From contig NZ_JARQXB010000001.1 of assembly GCF_029543105.1 (NCBI RefSeq), positions 1 through 64,000 on the forward strand: a stretch of DNA of 64,000 nucleotides. The letters run 5' to 3'. This document shows positions 8,834-18,016 of the stretch, piece after piece (position 1 is the first letter of the stretch; each line of letters begins with the position of its first letter). The stretch is from Stenotrophomonas sp. HITSZ_GD (GTDB lineage: Bacteria; Pseudomonadota; Gammaproteobacteria; Xanthomonadales; Xanthomonadaceae). The translations under genes were made by a program, and so were the position numbers. Below the pieces are notes generated by a model that had not been told where the DNA came from, ran no database searches, and saw only the letters and a program-made list of their open reading frames with translations.

Positions 8834-11800
8834 ATGAGCGCCCTGCCCGATACCGCCGCCGGCGGCCCCCCGCCGTCCCCGTCGCTGCTTTCCCCCGAAC
8901 TGCCGCCGGCGCCCTCCGCGCTGCGCGCGGCCGTCACCGCCGCCTGGCTCAAGGACGAAACCGAGCACGTGCGCGAACTGCTCGAACAGGCGCGCCTGCC
9001 CGCCGCCGAACAGGCCAAGGTGCAGGCGCTGGCCGCCGACCTGGTGAGCCGCGTGCGCGCCCGCGCCCAGGACCAGGGCGCCATCGAGGCCTTCATGCGC
9101 CAGTACGACCTGGGCAGCGAGGAAGGCGTGCTGCTGATGTGCGTGGCCGAAGCGCTGCTGCGCATTCCCGACCAGGAGACCGCCGACAAGCTGATCCGCG
9201 ACAAGCTGGGCGACGCCGACTGGGAAAAGCACCTGGGCGGCAGCGACTCGGTGCTGGTCAACGCCTCGACCTGGGGCCTGATGCTCACCGGGCGCATCGT
9301 GCAGATCAACGACCTCACCCGCGCCGATGCGCCGGGCGCGTTCAAGCGCCTGGTCGCCCGCGTCGGCGAGCCGGTGATCCGCCTGGCCGTGCGCCAGGCG
9401 ATGAAGATCATGGGCCACCAGTTCGTCATGGGCCGCACCATCGACGAGGCGCTCTCGCGCTCGCACAAGGGCGACAACGCCAGCTACCGCTATTCGTTCG
9501 ACATGCTCGGCGAAGGCGCACTGACGATGAAGGACGCGCTGCGCTACCTGCAGGACTACCGCCGGGCGATCCACGCCATCGGCGGCGACCACGCGCGCCG
9601 CGGCGGCAAGCCGGACGGCGACGTCACCCAGGCGCCGGGCATCTCGATCAAGCTCTCGGCGCTGTACCCGCGCTACGAGCACGCCAAGCGCGAGCGCGTG
9701 CTCGATGACTTGGTGCCTGGCGTGCTGGAGCTCGCGCAGTTGGCCAAGTCCTACGGCATCGGCTGCACCGTCGATGCGGAGGAAGCCGATCGGCTGGAGC
9801 TGTCGCTGGACATCATCGAGCGCGTGTTTGGCGATGCCTCGCTGGCCGGCTGGGAAGGCTTCGGCGTGGTCGTGCAGGCCTACCAGAAGCGCACGCCGTA
9901 CACGATCGACTACCTGGCCGATCTGGCCCGCCGCAGCGGCCGCCGCATGCAGGTGCGCCTGGTCAAGGGCGCCTACTGGGACGCGGAGGTCAAGCGCGCC
10001 CAGCTCGACGGCCTGCCCGGCTACCCGGTGTTCACCCGCAAGCAGAACACCGACGTCTCCTACCTGGCGTGCGCCAAGCGGCTGTTCGGCCACGCCGATG
10101 CGATCTACCCGATGTTCGCCACGCACAACGCGCACACCATCGCGGCGATCCGCACCCTCGGCCAGGGCCGCACCTACGAGCACCAGAAGCTGCACGGCAT
10201 GGGCGATGACCTCTACGCCGAGGTGGTGCCCGCTGACCGCCTCGGCCTGCCCTGCCGCGTGTACGCCCCGGTTGGCTCGCACGAGGACCTGTTGCCGTAC
10301 CTGGTGCGCCGCCTGCTCGAGAACGGCGCCAACTCCAGCTTCGTCAACCGCATCACCGACGAGAAGGTGGCCATCGAGGACCTGATCCGCGACCCGGTAG
10401 AAGCCGTGTCCTCGTTCGCCTCCATCCCGCATCCGAAGATCCCGCTGCCGGCCGACCTGCTGCGCAGCCAGAACCAGAACAGGAAGAACTCCATGGGCGC
10501 CAACCTCGCCAACGACCAGGACCTGCGCCAGCTCGCAGAGCAGCTCAACGCCGCGGTGAAGCCCTGGAAGGCCGGCCCGCTGGTGCCGGGCGCGGTGGTC
10601 TCCACCGCCGCGCTGGAGGTGACCTCTCCGGCCGACCGCCGCCAGGTCGTGGGCCAGTGGCAGCCGGCTGACGCGGCCGTGGTCGACAAGGCGCTGGCCA
10701 ATGCCGTGGCCGCGATGCCGGCCTGGAACCGCACCCCGGCCGCCAGCCGCGCCACCATCCTCGAACACGCCGCCGACCTGCTGGAAGCGCGCATGCCCGA
10801 GTTCATGGCGCTGTGCGTGAAGGAAGCCGGCAAGACCCTGCCCGACGCGGTGGCCGAAGTGCGCGAGGCGGTGGATTTCCTGCGCTACTACGCCGGCCAG
10901 GCGCGCGCGCAGTTCGGCGCGCCCGAGCGCCTGCCGGGGCCGACCGGTGAATCCAACGAGTTGCAGCTGCACGGCCGCGGCGTGTTCGTGTGCATCAGCC
11001 CGTGGAATTTCCCGCTGGCGATCTTCCTGGGCCAGGTCACCGCGGCGCTGGCCGCCGGCAACAGCGTGATCGCCAAGCCGGCCGAGCAGACCAACCTGAT
11101 CGGCTACTACGCGGTGAAGCTGCTGCACGAAGCTGGCGTGCCGGAAGCGGTGCTGCAGTTCCTGCCCGGCGACGGCGCCACCGTGGGCGCGGCCTTGACG
11201 AAGGACCCGCGCGTGGCGGGCGTCGCCTTTACCGGCTCGACCGAGACCGCGCGCGCGATCAACCGCACCATGGCCGCGCGCGATGCCGCCATCGGCGTAC
11301 TCATCGCCGAGACCGGCGGCCAGAACGCCTTCATCGCCGATTCGTCCTCGCTGCCGGAAGCCGTGGTCAAGGACGCCATCGCCAGCGCCTTCATCTCCGC
11401 TGGCCAGCGCTGCTCGGCCGCGCGCATGCTGTTCGTGCAGGACGACATCGCCGACAAGGTGATGACCATGCTCGGCGGGGCGATGGCCGAACTGAAGATC
11501 GGCGACCCGGCGCTACTGTCCACCGACGTGGGCCCGGTGATCGACGCCGACGCGCTGGAGATCCTGCAAAAGCACGCCCAGCGCATGGACGCCGAGGCCC
11601 GTGCGATCGCCGTCGCGCCGGTCGATGCGGCCACCGCGCACGGCACGTTCTTCGCGCCGCGTGCATACGAGCTCAAGTCGCTGGACCAGCTGCAGCGCGA
11701 AGTGTTCGGCCCGATCCTGCATGTGATCCGCTGGAAGGCCGACCAGCTCGATGCGGTGATCGACCAGATCAACGCGACCGGCTACGGCCTCACGCTGGGC

Positions 11801-12049
11801 GTGCATTCGCGCATCGACGAGACGGTCGATCGCATCGCCTCGCGCGTCAACGTGGGCAACGTGTACGTCAACCGCAACCAGATCGGCGCGGTGGTCGGCG
11901 TGCAGCCGTTCGGCGGCCAGGGCCTGTCGGGCACCGGCCCGAAGGCGGGCGGCCCGCACTACCTGCTGCGTTTCGCCACCGAGAAGGTGGTGACGGTGAA
12001 CACCACCGCCGCCGGCGGCAACGCCTCGCTGCTGACGCTGGGCGACTGA
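8834..12049 (+). CDS. putA: Bifunctional proline dehydrogenase / P5C dehydrogenase
   Basis: This 1071-aa enzyme oxidises proline to glutamate. An N-terminal arm (about 1-130) is followed by the FAD-binding PRODH barrel (RLVKGAYWD, YAPVGSHEDLLPYL, NGANSSFVNRI). An aldehyde dehydrogenase domain follows, with VAFTGSTETARAINR, AETGGQN and catalytic Cys860 in SAGQRCSAAR. The protein ends shortly after the ALDH domain. The ribbon-helix-helix domain that makes E. coli PutA an autorepressor is absent at the N-terminus, so this is a catalytic-only form. ATG 8834 begins MSALPDTA; a possible -10 (TAGAAT) is at 8799-8804. A strong terminator follows. Confidence 0.96.
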   Translation: MSALPDTAAGGPPPSPSLLSPELPPAPSALRAAVTAAWLKDETEHVRELLEQARLPAAEQAKVQALAADLVSRVRARAQDQGAIEAFMRQYDLGSEEGVLLMCVAEALLRIPDQETADKLIRDKLGDADWEKHLGGSDSVLVNASTWGLMLTGRIVQINDLTRADAPGAFKRLVARVGEPVIRLAVRQAMKIMGHQFVMGRTIDEALSRSHKGDNASYRYSFDMLGEGALTMKDALRYLQDYRRAIHAIGGDHARRGGKPDGDVTQAPGISIKLSALYPRYEHAKRERVLDDLVPGVLELAQLAKSYGIGCTVDAEEADRLELSLDIIERVFGDASLAGWEGFGVVVQAYQKRTPYTIDYLADLARRSGRRMQVRLVKGAYWDAEVKRAQLDGLPGYPVFTRKQNTDVSYLACAKRLFGHADAIYPMFATHNAHTIAAIRTLGQGRTYEHQKLHGMGDDLYAEVVPADRLGLPCRVYAPVGSHEDLLPYLVRRLLENGANSSFVNRITDEKVAIEDLIRDPVEAVSSFASIPHPKIPLPADLLRSQNQNRKNSMGANLANDQDLRQLAEQLNAAVKPWKAGPLVPGAVVSTAALEVTSPADRRQVVGQWQPADAAVVDKALANAVAAMPAWNRTPAASRATILEHAADLLEARMPEFMALCVKEAGKTLPDAVAEVREAVDFLRYYAGQARAQFGAPERLPGPTGESNELQLHGRGVFVCISPWNFPLAIFLGQVTAALAAGNSVIAKPAEQTNLIGYYAVKLLHEAGVPEAVLQFLPGDGATVGAALTKDPRVAGVAFTGSTETARAINRTMAARDAAIGVLIAETGGQNAFIADSSSLPEAVVKDAIASAFISAGQRCSAARMLFVQDDIADKVMTMLGGAMAELKIGDPALLSTDVGPVIDADALEILQKHAQRMDAEARAIAVAPVDAATAHGTFFAPRAYELKSLDQLQREVFGPILHVIRWKADQLDAVIDQINATGYGLTLGVHSRIDETVDRIASRVNVGNVYVNRNQIGAVVGVQPFGGQGLSGTGPKAGGPHYLLRFATEKVVTVNTTAAGGNASLLTLGD

Positions 12050-12072
12050 TCGCGCGCGTCATCGCGGCATGT

Positions 12073-12104
12073 GGAAAGGGCGGGTTTTCCCGCCCTTTCC
12101 TTTT
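12073..12104 (+). terminator. Rho-independent terminator after putA
   Basis: A perfect 12-bp stem (12073-12084 with 12089-12100) with a TTTT loop is followed by TTTT. It ends putA. On the minus strand the stem is not followed by T residues, so it is a poor terminator for the convergent histone-like gene. Confidence 0.88.
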
Positions 12105-12109
12105 CCTGC

Positions 12110-12733
12110 TCAGGCTGCCTTCTTGCTCGCCTTGCGGGCGGTGGCCTTCTTGGCGACCTTGCGCGCGCCGGTCTTCTTGGCGGTGGCTTTCTTGGCAACC
12201 GCCTTCTTGGCGACCGCCTTCTTCGCCACTGCCTTCTTGGCGGCAGCCTTGTTGACCACCGGCTTGCGCGCGACGGCCTTCTTCGCGGTGGCCTTCTTGA
12301 CCACCGGCTTGCGCGCGGCGGCCTTCTTCACCGCACTCTTCTTGGCGACCTTCTTGGTCGCGGCCGACTTCTTGGCCGTCGCCTTCTTGGCCGTCTTCTT
12401 GGCCGTCTTCTTGGCCGCCTTTTTGCCGCTCTTGCGGCGCAGCGCGGCGGCCTCGGCCTTGGCGCTGGCGCTGGCCGCCTCCAGCTTCTGGCGCGCCGAC
12501 GCGATGCGCTTCTTCACCGCCTTGCCGGCCTTGGCGGTCTTCTTGGCCACGGCCTTGCGCGCCTTGCTCACGCGCTGGGTGACCTGCTTGCGCGCGGTCT
12601 TGGCCAACTTCTCCACGCTGGCCACGGCCTCGCTGGCGGTATGGGCGATGGATTCGCCCAGGTGGACGGCCGACTCTTTCACGTTTCCAGCGACCTGGGA
12701 AACCGTCGCCGATGCACCATTACCGTTGCTCAT
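12110..12733 (-). CDS. Histone H1-like Lys/Ala-rich protein (AlgP-like)
   Basis: This 207-aa protein has two parts. An N-terminal, moderately amphipathic region (residues 1-50, [20 protein letters not shown]) is followed by a long basic tail built of degenerate KKAxAKK / [10 protein letters not shown] repeats (about residues 100-207). Such tails resemble eukaryotic histone H1 C-termini and the AlgP/AlgR3 proteins of pseudomonads, which bind DNA non-specifically. It converges with putA. The repeats are encoded by a low-complexity DNA tract in which length changes by slippage are likely. DNA compaction is inferred. Confidence 0.75.
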   Translation of the reverse strand: MSNGNGASATVSQVAGNVKESAVHLGESIAHTASEAVASVEKLAKTARKQVTQRVSKARKAVAKKTAKAGKAVKKRIASARQKLEAASASAKAEAAALRRKSGKKAAKKTAKKTAKKATAKKSAATKKVAKKSAVKKAAARKPVVKKATAKKAVARKPVVNKAAAKKAVAKKAVAKKAVAKKATAKKTGARKVAKKATARKASKKAA

Positions 12734-13083
12734 GGGCCCTCCTTCGGGCGTTGTCTACGCAGCGATGTAACGCGGTGCGGATGAACAGGCTGTACACCCG
12801 CGCGCCCCGCATGCGGGGCCGTCGGCGGGCGATGGCCGTCCGCGGCGGCCATCGGGGTGCATGCCCGGATGTTGGGCTCCGTCGCGCAGGCGCCACAACA
12901 TCTGGGGATTTCGGCGAACGCTAGCGCTGGGGTCGGGCACTGTCAAACGGTGCCGGCGACGGGCGAATGGGCGTTTTCACCCGCCATTAAAAACGTCGGC
13001 GGCACGCTTGTTCAGCTTGCAGGTCCGGGCCATCCTGCCCGCCTGTCTCCCTCCGTCCCGCGTTCCCGAAAAAACGACCGCCC
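12734..13083. other. 350-bp divergent intergenic region with dyads
   Basis: No convincing gene is seen between the histone-like gene and the protease gene. The region holds a perfect 16-bp palindrome (12804-12819), an 8-bp inverted repeat with a 7-nt loop (12831-12838 with 12846-12853) and a weak 6-bp one (12869-12874 with 12896-12901). None has a T run. It presumably contains the two divergent promoters, but no clear -35/-10 pair could be assigned. Confidence 0.4.
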
Positions 13084-14529
13084 ATGCGCCCGCTGCCCAC
13101 GCTGCTAACCCTGTCCCTGGCCGCCGCCTTCGGTGCTTTTGCCGCCACCGGCCTCCACGAATGGCTGGACAACCGCGCCGAAGCCGCGCCCCTGGCCCCC
13201 GCGCCTGTCGCCAGCCTCGTGCCGACCACCGCCGCGCTGCCGGCCTCGGTGGGCGGGCAGCCGGTGCCGAGCCTGGCGCCGATGCTCCAGCAGGTGATGC
13301 CGGCGGTGGTGAGCGTGAACACCAAGCAGGTGGTGCGCGTGCGCAACCCCTTCTTCAACGACCCGTTCTTCCGCCGGCTGTTCCCGGATATCCCGCAGGA
13401 GCGCATCAACGAATCGCTCGGCTCGGGCGTCATCATCGACGCGGCCAAGGGCTACGTGCTGACCAACCACCATGTCATCGAGAACGCCGACGACGTGCAG
13501 GTGACGCTGGCCGACGGACGCACGGTGAAAGCCGAATTCCTCGGCTCGGACGCGGACACCGACATCGCGCTGATCCGCATCCCGGCCGACAAGCTCACCG
13601 CCATCCAGCTCGCCGACAGCGCGCAGCTGCGCGTGGGCGATTTCGTCGTGGCGATCGGCAACCCGTTCGGCTTCACCCAGACGGTGACCAGCGGCATCGT
13701 CTCGGCCGTGGGCCGCAGCGGGATCCGCGGGCTGGGCTACCAGAACTTCATCCAGACCGACGCATCGATCAACCCGGGCAACTCCGGCGGCGCGCTGGTG
13801 GATCTGCAGGGGCGGCTGGTGGGCATCAACACCGCCAGCTTCAACCCGCAGGGCAGCATGGCCGGCAACATCGGGCTGGGCCTGGCGATTCCGTCCAACC
13901 TGGCGCGCGGCGTGGTGGAGCAGTTGCTCAAGAACAACGGCGTGGTGATCCGCGGCACGCTGGGGCTGGAGACGCAGAACCTGTCCGCGCAGATGGCGCA
14001 GGGCCTGGGCCTGGACAACGCGCGCGGCGCGCTGGTGGCGCGCGTGCTGCCGGGCTCGGCCGCGGCGGCCGCCGGCCTGCAGCCGGGCGATGTCATCGTC
14101 GCGGCCAATGGCGAGCGCGTGGACAGCGCCGAAGCGCTGCACAACTACGAAGGGCTGCAGCCGGTTGGCAGCGCGGTGACGCTGGACGTGCGCCGGGAAG
14201 GCAAGGCGCTGCAACTGCGCGCGGTGCTCAAGGAACAGGCGCGCGCCGCCGGCGGCGCGGCGCTGGACCCGCGCCTGGACGGCGCCACGTTCACCGACCT
14301 GCCCGAATCGCTGCGCCAGTCCGGCATCAGCGGCGTGCTGATCAGCGAGGTCAAGCGCGGCAGTCGCGCCGCGCAGAACGGGCTGGCCAGCGGCGACGTG
14401 GTGATCGCCGCCTCCGCGGGCGACTTCTCCGACCTGGCCGGCTGGCGTGCGAACTTCACCCGCCCGCCGCAGCGCCTGGTGCTGCGCATCGTGCGTGGCG
14501 GGGCGCAGTACGACGTGCTGGTGCGGTGA
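13084..14529 (+). CDS. Do-family periplasmic serine endoprotease (DegP/DegQ-like)
   Basis: This 481-aa protein has an N-terminal signal/anchor (LLTLSLAAAFGAFAATG) and a trypsin-like protease domain with catalytic triad His130 (LTNHHVIEN), Asp160 (DTDIALIRI) and Ser234 (NPGNSGGALVD). Two PDZ domains follow (about 290-385 and 395-475). The LA-loop sequence NPFFNDPFFRRLFP is typical of DegQ/MucD-type enzymes. It would degrade or refold damaged envelope proteins. It stands alone between the histone-like gene and the DUF883 operon. Whether it is the DegP, DegQ or MucD orthologue cannot be decided from sequence alone. Confidence 0.93.
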   Translation: MRPLPTLLTLSLAAAFGAFAATGLHEWLDNRAEAAPLAPAPVASLVPTTAALPASVGGQPVPSLAPMLQQVMPAVVSVNTKQVVRVRNPFFNDPFFRRLFPDIPQERINESLGSGVIIDAAKGYVLTNHHVIENADDVQVTLADGRTVKAEFLGSDADTDIALIRIPADKLTAIQLADSAQLRVGDFVVAIGNPFGFTQTVTSGIVSAVGRSGIRGLGYQNFIQTDASINPGNSGGALVDLQGRLVGINTASFNPQGSMAGNIGLGLAIPSNLARGVVEQLLKNNGVVIRGTLGLETQNLSAQMAQGLGLDNARGALVARVLPGSAAAAAGLQPGDVIVAANGERVDSAEALHNYEGLQPVGSAVTLDVRREGKALQLRAVLKEQARAAGGAALDPRLDGATFTDLPESLRQSGISGVLISEVKRGSRAAQNGLASGDVVIAASAGDFSDLAGWRANFTRPPQRLVLRIVRGGAQYDVLVR

Positions 14530-14662
14530 CGCCGCACCGCTGGGCAGATGAACCGCTCATCGCACGCGGCGCGCACTCACACATGCCGTACACCCCCTCG
14601 ATGTTATTGCTAGGTTCCATGCTCCGCGCTGCGCGGAGGACCGCACCCCCAAGGAGATCACG

Positions 14663-15028
14663 ATGAGCGTTCCGACCCATACCGACCAGCTCAAGGGCAA
14701 CCTCAACGAGGCTGGCAGCCACCTCAAGTCGGCCGCCAGCGCCGCCGGCGAAGCCGTGCGCAGCGCCAGCACCGCCGCCGGCGAAGAACTGCGCCTGGGC
14801 AAGGCGAACGTCAAGGCCGAACTCAGCGACAGCGCGCTGTCGGGCCTGGCCGCCGCCGAAGTCGGTGGCGCCGCCGCCAAGGAGCAGGTGGATGCGCTAA
14901 TGGACAAGGGCCGCGACCTGCTCGACAGCGCGTCGGAACTCATCCGCGAGCGTCCGCTGGCATCGTTCGGCGTGGCCTTCGCGGCCGGCTGGATCATCGC
15001 CAAGCTCGCACGCAGCAGCAACGACTAA
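14663..15028 (+). CDS. DUF883 (ElaB/YqjD-like) membrane-anchored protein
   Basis: This 121-aa protein is largely helical, with a long Ala-rich amphipathic region and a C-terminal hydrophobic anchor ending SFGVAFAAGWIIAKLARSS. That is the signature of ElaB/YqjD proteins, which tether to the inner membrane and can associate with ribosomes in stationary phase. AAGGAG at 14651-14656 sets the start at ATG 14663. It is first in a three-gene operon equivalent to yqjD-yqjE-yqjK of enterobacteria. Confidence 0.85.
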   Translation: MSVPTHTDQLKGNLNEAGSHLKSAASAAGEAVRSASTAAGEELRLGKANVKAELSDSALSGLAAAEVGGAAAKEQVDALMDKGRDLLDSASELIRERPLASFGVAFAAGWIIAKLARSSND

Positions 15029-15035
15029 GCGCGGC

Positions 15036-15551
15036 GTGAGCGATACCACCCCGCCACCGGAAGGCGAAGCGCCCGAGAAGCCCCCCGGCCTGGAGGAAAG
15101 CCTCCGCCAGGTCGGCGAGGCCGGTAAGGCGACGATGGGTTCGGCCCGCGACACCGGCCGCGCACTGCGCCGGCTGGTGTCCGCCGATCTGGCGCTGGCG
15201 CGCAGTGCGTTCGGCCGCGGCCTGGCCTGGGCCGGCGTGGCCGTCGTGTTTGGCGCTTCTTCCTGGCTGCTGCTGACCGGCGCGATCATCGCGTTGCTGC
15301 AGCGGCTGGGGCTGTCGTGGTTCCAGTCGCTGTTCTTCACCGCCCTGGTCAGCCTGGCGATGACCGGCATCGCCATCTGGCGCGTGTCGCATTTCTTCGA
15401 CCACACCGGCCTGCACGCCACCCGGCGCCAGCTCAGCCGGCTCGGCCTGTTCGACGAGCAGGGCGAAGAAGACGACGCCACGAAGAACGCGCCCACGCCG
15501 CCGGCGCAACACGCCAGCATGGCGGCGCGCGCGCAGGAGAAGACGCGATGA
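15036..15551 (+). CDS. Phage holin-like / YqjE family membrane protein
   Basis: This 171-aa protein has a Pro-rich cytoplasmic N-terminus and two closely spaced hydrophobic segments (GLAWAGVAVVFGASSWLLLTG and SLFFTALVSLAMTGIAIW), the layout of the Phage_holin_3_6/YqjE family. It has no association with lysis genes; the name reflects the fold only. It starts at GTG 15036, 7 bases after the DUF883 stop, and overlaps the next gene by ATGA. Probable role: a membrane partner of the DUF883 protein in envelope stress (inference). Confidence 0.8.
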   Translation: MSDTTPPPEGEAPEKPPGLEESLRQVGEAGKATMGSARDTGRALRRLVSADLALARSAFGRGLAWAGVAVVFGASSWLLLTGAIIALLQRLGLSWFQSLFFTALVSLAMTGIAIWRVSHFFDHTGLHATRRQLSRLGLFDEQGEEDDATKNAPTPPAQHASMAARAQEKTR

Positions 15552-15985
15552 ATTTCAACCAGCTCCGGCGCCGCGTGGAGCGCGCCGAACGACTGGTGCA
15601 AGGACGCGCCGACGATACCCAGGTGCACTGGCACACCCTTCGCCGGGCCTGGCGCGAAGGCTGGACGGCTCCGCGCATCGTGGTGGCCGGGCTGGTCGGC
15701 GGTTTTCTGGCCGGCAAGCTGGAGCCGGCCAAGGGCCGCGCGGTGGCCGGGCAGGCCACGCGCTGGGTGCAGCTCTTCAGCACCGTCTCGGGCATGTTCA
15801 CCGCGATGCAGGCACAAGCCGCCTCGCAGGAGGCCGAGCGCGCCGGCGACCACGCCGAACGCGCGGCCGATACCGCTGCGGTCGTCGCCACCGGTGCGGC
15901 CGCCGCCGCGCCGGTCGCTGCGCGCGAGGCACCGGCACACGCGCCGCATCCGGCCGAGGCAGCCACGGAGTTGTCCGAGCGCTGA
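15548..15985 (+). CDS. Third protein of the DUF883/YqjE operon
   Basis: This 145-aa protein begins at ATG 15548, overlapping the stop of the YqjE-like gene. A basic N-terminus (NFNQLRRRVERAERLVQGRA) is followed by one short hydrophobic stretch (IVVAGLVGGFLAGKLEP) and an Ala-rich, poorly conserved tail. The position matches yqjK of the enterobacterial yqjDEK operon, but sequence similarity to YqjK cannot be claimed by eye. It is probably membrane associated; function unknown. Confidence 0.65.
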   Translation: MNFNQLRRRVERAERLVQGRADDTQVHWHTLRRAWREGWTAPRIVVAGLVGGFLAGKLEPAKGRAVAGQATRWVQLFSTVSGMFTAMQAQAASQEAERAGDHAERAADTAAVVATGAAAAAPVAAREAPAHAPHPAEAATELSER

Positions 15986-16045
15986 GGCATGCGCCGCGTT
16001 GACGCGCGCCGCCGATAATGGGCGACCACCCACGGCCGCCCGCGC

Positions 16046-17158
16046 ATGAGCCACCTCGCCCCGCTCGACCCCGAATCGCCCGCCGAACCCCTCGCCGCGC
16101 TCCCGCCGCCGCCCCGCCCGCGGCCGCGCGGCCCCGCCTCGCTGGTGGTGCTGGCCGTGCTGGCCGTCGGCTACACGCTGTGGGCCGCGCAGACGGTGAT
16201 CCTGCCGATCATGCTGGCCGCGTTCTTCTCGATGGTCGGCAACCCCATCATTCGCCTGCTGCGCAAGCTCCACCTGCCACGCTTCCTGGCGGCGCTGCTG
16301 GTGATCGTGGTGGGCGTGGCCGGCACCATCGCGCTCGCGGTGCAACTGGTGGGCCCGGCGGCGGTATGGTTCCAGCAGGCCCCCTCGCAGATGCGGCAGA
16401 TTTCGCGCGAGGTGCGCGATTTCACCAAGCCCGTGCAGCAGGCCAACCAGGCCGCGGAAAGCTTCGCGCGCGCGGCGGGCGGCGAAACCGGCCGGCAGGT
16501 GCAGATCGTGCGCACCCAGCTGGACGATCCGTACCGCGCCCTCGTGCGCGCGCCCAAGCTCGCCGCCTCGGTGCTGGCGGTGGTGCTGCTGACGTTCTTC
16601 TTCATGGTGTACGGCGAGAACCTGCAGCGGCATGCGATCGCGCTGCTGCCCAGCCGCGCGCAGCAACGGTTCACCACCGGGATCATGCTGGAGATCGAGC
16701 GCGAGGTGTCGCGCTACGTGCTCACCATCAGCATGATCAACACCGCGGTGGGCATGATCTACGCGGGCATCCTCTACGCGCTGGGCATTCCCGTGCAGGA
16801 GGCGCTGCTCTGGGGCACGGTGGTGGCGCTGCTGAACTTCGCGCCGTATGTCGGCCCGCTGATCGGCGTGATGCTGATGCTGCTGATGGGTTTCGTCACC
16901 TTCGATACGCCGGCCGCCAGCGCGCTGCCGGCCGCCTTGTACCTGGTGCTGCACACCATCGAGGGGCAGGTGGTCACGCCGATCATCCTCGGCCGGCGGA
17001 TGGCCATCTCCCCGCTCATGCTGATCCTGGCGCTGATGCTGTTCGGCTGGCTGTGGGGCCTGGTCGGCCTGCTGCTCGCGGTGCCGCTGCTGGTGTGCAT
17101 CAAGATGATCCTGAGCCGGCTGGACGGCATGCAGCGCTGGGCACGCCTGCTGGAGTGA
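16046..17158 (+). CDS. AI-2E family transporter (PerM-like permease)
   Basis: This 370-aa polytopic membrane protein has a Pro-rich cytoplasmic N-terminus (residues 1-35) and then seven or eight hydrophobic segments. Family-typical stretches are WAAQTVILPIMLAAFFSM, LNFAPYVGPLIGVMLM and a C-terminal MILALMLFGWLWGLVGLLLA. Members include the AI-2 exporter TqsA and the permease PerM; the substrate here is unknown. It stands alone 60 bases after the YqjE-type operon, on the same strand. Confidence 0.9.
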   Translation: MSHLAPLDPESPAEPLAALPPPPRPRPRGPASLVVLAVLAVGYTLWAAQTVILPIMLAAFFSMVGNPIIRLLRKLHLPRFLAALLVIVVGVAGTIALAVQLVGPAAVWFQQAPSQMRQISREVRDFTKPVQQANQAAESFARAAGGETGRQVQIVRTQLDDPYRALVRAPKLAASVLAVVLLTFFFMVYGENLQRHAIALLPSRAQQRFTTGIMLEIEREVSRYVLTISMINTAVGMIYAGILYALGIPVQEALLWGTVVALLNFAPYVGPLIGVMLMLLMGFVTFDTPAASALPAALYLVLHTIEGQVVTPIILGRRMAISPLMLILALMLFGWLWGLVGLLLAVPLLVCIKMILSRLDGMQRWARLLE

Positions 17159-17235
17159 GCCCGGCGGCGCGCCGGGGCCGGCGCGGTGCAGCGTGCGAGG
17201 AGTGGCGCGCTCACGCCGGGGCCGGCCATCTGCCC

Positions 17236-17250
17236 TAAAATGGCGCGGTG
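17236..17250 (+). promoter_or_regulatory. Possible -10 element placing a leaderless start
   Basis: TAAAAT (17236-17241) lies 6 bases before GTG 17248. A transcript starting at the usual distance from this -10 would begin at or next to the start codon. No Shine-Dalgarno precedes the GTG, which fits a leaderless mRNA. There is no recognisable -35. Confidence 0.35.
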
Positions 17251-17955
17251 AGCTTCCCGATCCGCGCCATCACCCTCGATCTCGACGACACCTTGTGGCC
17301 GTTCGCGCCCATCGGCGCGCGCATCGACCGCGTGCTGCACGAATGGATGCAGGTCCACAGCCCGGTCACCGCCGCGCGCTTCGACCTGGCCGGCATGCGC
17401 GAACTGCGCGAGCGCAGCTTCGCCGACAACCCGCACCTGCATCACGACCTCAGCGCGCTGCGCCGGCTCACCCTGCAGCAGGCGTTCGAACTGAGCGGCG
17501 GCGATGTCGCCCTGGTCGAGCCGGCCTACGAGGTGTTCTACGCCGCGCGCAACGAGGTGGAGTGCTACCCCGATGCGCTGGACGCGCTGGCGCGCATCGC
17601 CGCGCGCGTGCCGGTGGCGGCGGTAAGCAACGGCAACGCCGACCTGGCGCGCATCGGCCTGGACCACCACTTCGCCTTCCAGCTCGGCTCGCGCGAACAT
17701 GGCGCGGCCAAGCCGCAGGCCAGCATCTTCCACGCGGCCTGCGCCCGCCTGGGCGTGGCGCCGGGCGAGGTGCTGCACGTGGGCGACCACGTCGACATGG
17801 ACGTGGTCGGCGCGCTCGACGCCGGCCTGCGTGCCTGCTGGATCAACCGCACCGAAGCAACCTGGCCGCACGCCGACAAGGTGCCGGACCTGGCGTTCGA
17901 CACCCTCGCCGGGCTGGCCGACTGGCTGGACGCCCAGGCCGCGCGCGCGGCATGA
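17248..17955 (+). CDS. HAD-superfamily hydrolase
   Basis: This 235-aa soluble phosphatase-like protein has motif I LDLDDTLWPF (residues about 10-19, nucleophile Asp), motif II VSNGNADL, and motifs III/IV in GAAKPQ and HVGDHVDMDVVGALDAG. A helical cap lies between motifs I and II, so it is subfamily I. Xanthomonadaceae homologues are usually annotated only as HAD-IA hydrolases; the substrate cannot be read from the sequence. The start GTG 17248 has no upstream Shine-Dalgarno. Confidence 0.9.
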   Translation: MSFPIRAITLDLDDTLWPFAPIGARIDRVLHEWMQVHSPVTAARFDLAGMRELRERSFADNPHLHHDLSALRRLTLQQAFELSGGDVALVEPAYEVFYAARNEVECYPDALDALARIAARVPVAAVSNGNADLARIGLDHHFAFQLGSREHGAAKPQASIFHAACARLGVAPGEVLHVGDHVDMDVVGALDAGLRACWINRTEATWPHADKVPDLAFDTLAGLADWLDAQAARAA

Positions 17956-18016
17956 GCGCCGCGCTGCCCCCGATTTCTCCCGGCGCGTGATGCGCGCCTG
18001 ACGCCAAGGAAATTTC

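Noticed and set aside
8798-11128. 776-codon open frame antisense to putA
   Set aside because: High-GC coding DNA commonly leaves the opposite strand open. The translation is rich in Arg/His/Ala with no domain, and the sense frame is an unmistakable PutA.
12110-12733. Repeats read as a CRISPR-like array
   Set aside because: The periodicity is codon-based and stays in one open frame encoding a Lys/Ala-rich protein; there are no unique spacers.
15036-15551. Holin-like protein taken as evidence of a prophage
   Set aside because: There are no phage genes around. The holin-like family includes chromosomal YqjE proteins, and the neighbours match the yqjDEK arrangement.
16000-16045. Possible promoter TTGACG...GATAAT before the AI-2E transporter gene
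   Set aside because: The boxes are only 9 bases apart, incompatible with a sigma-70 promoter.
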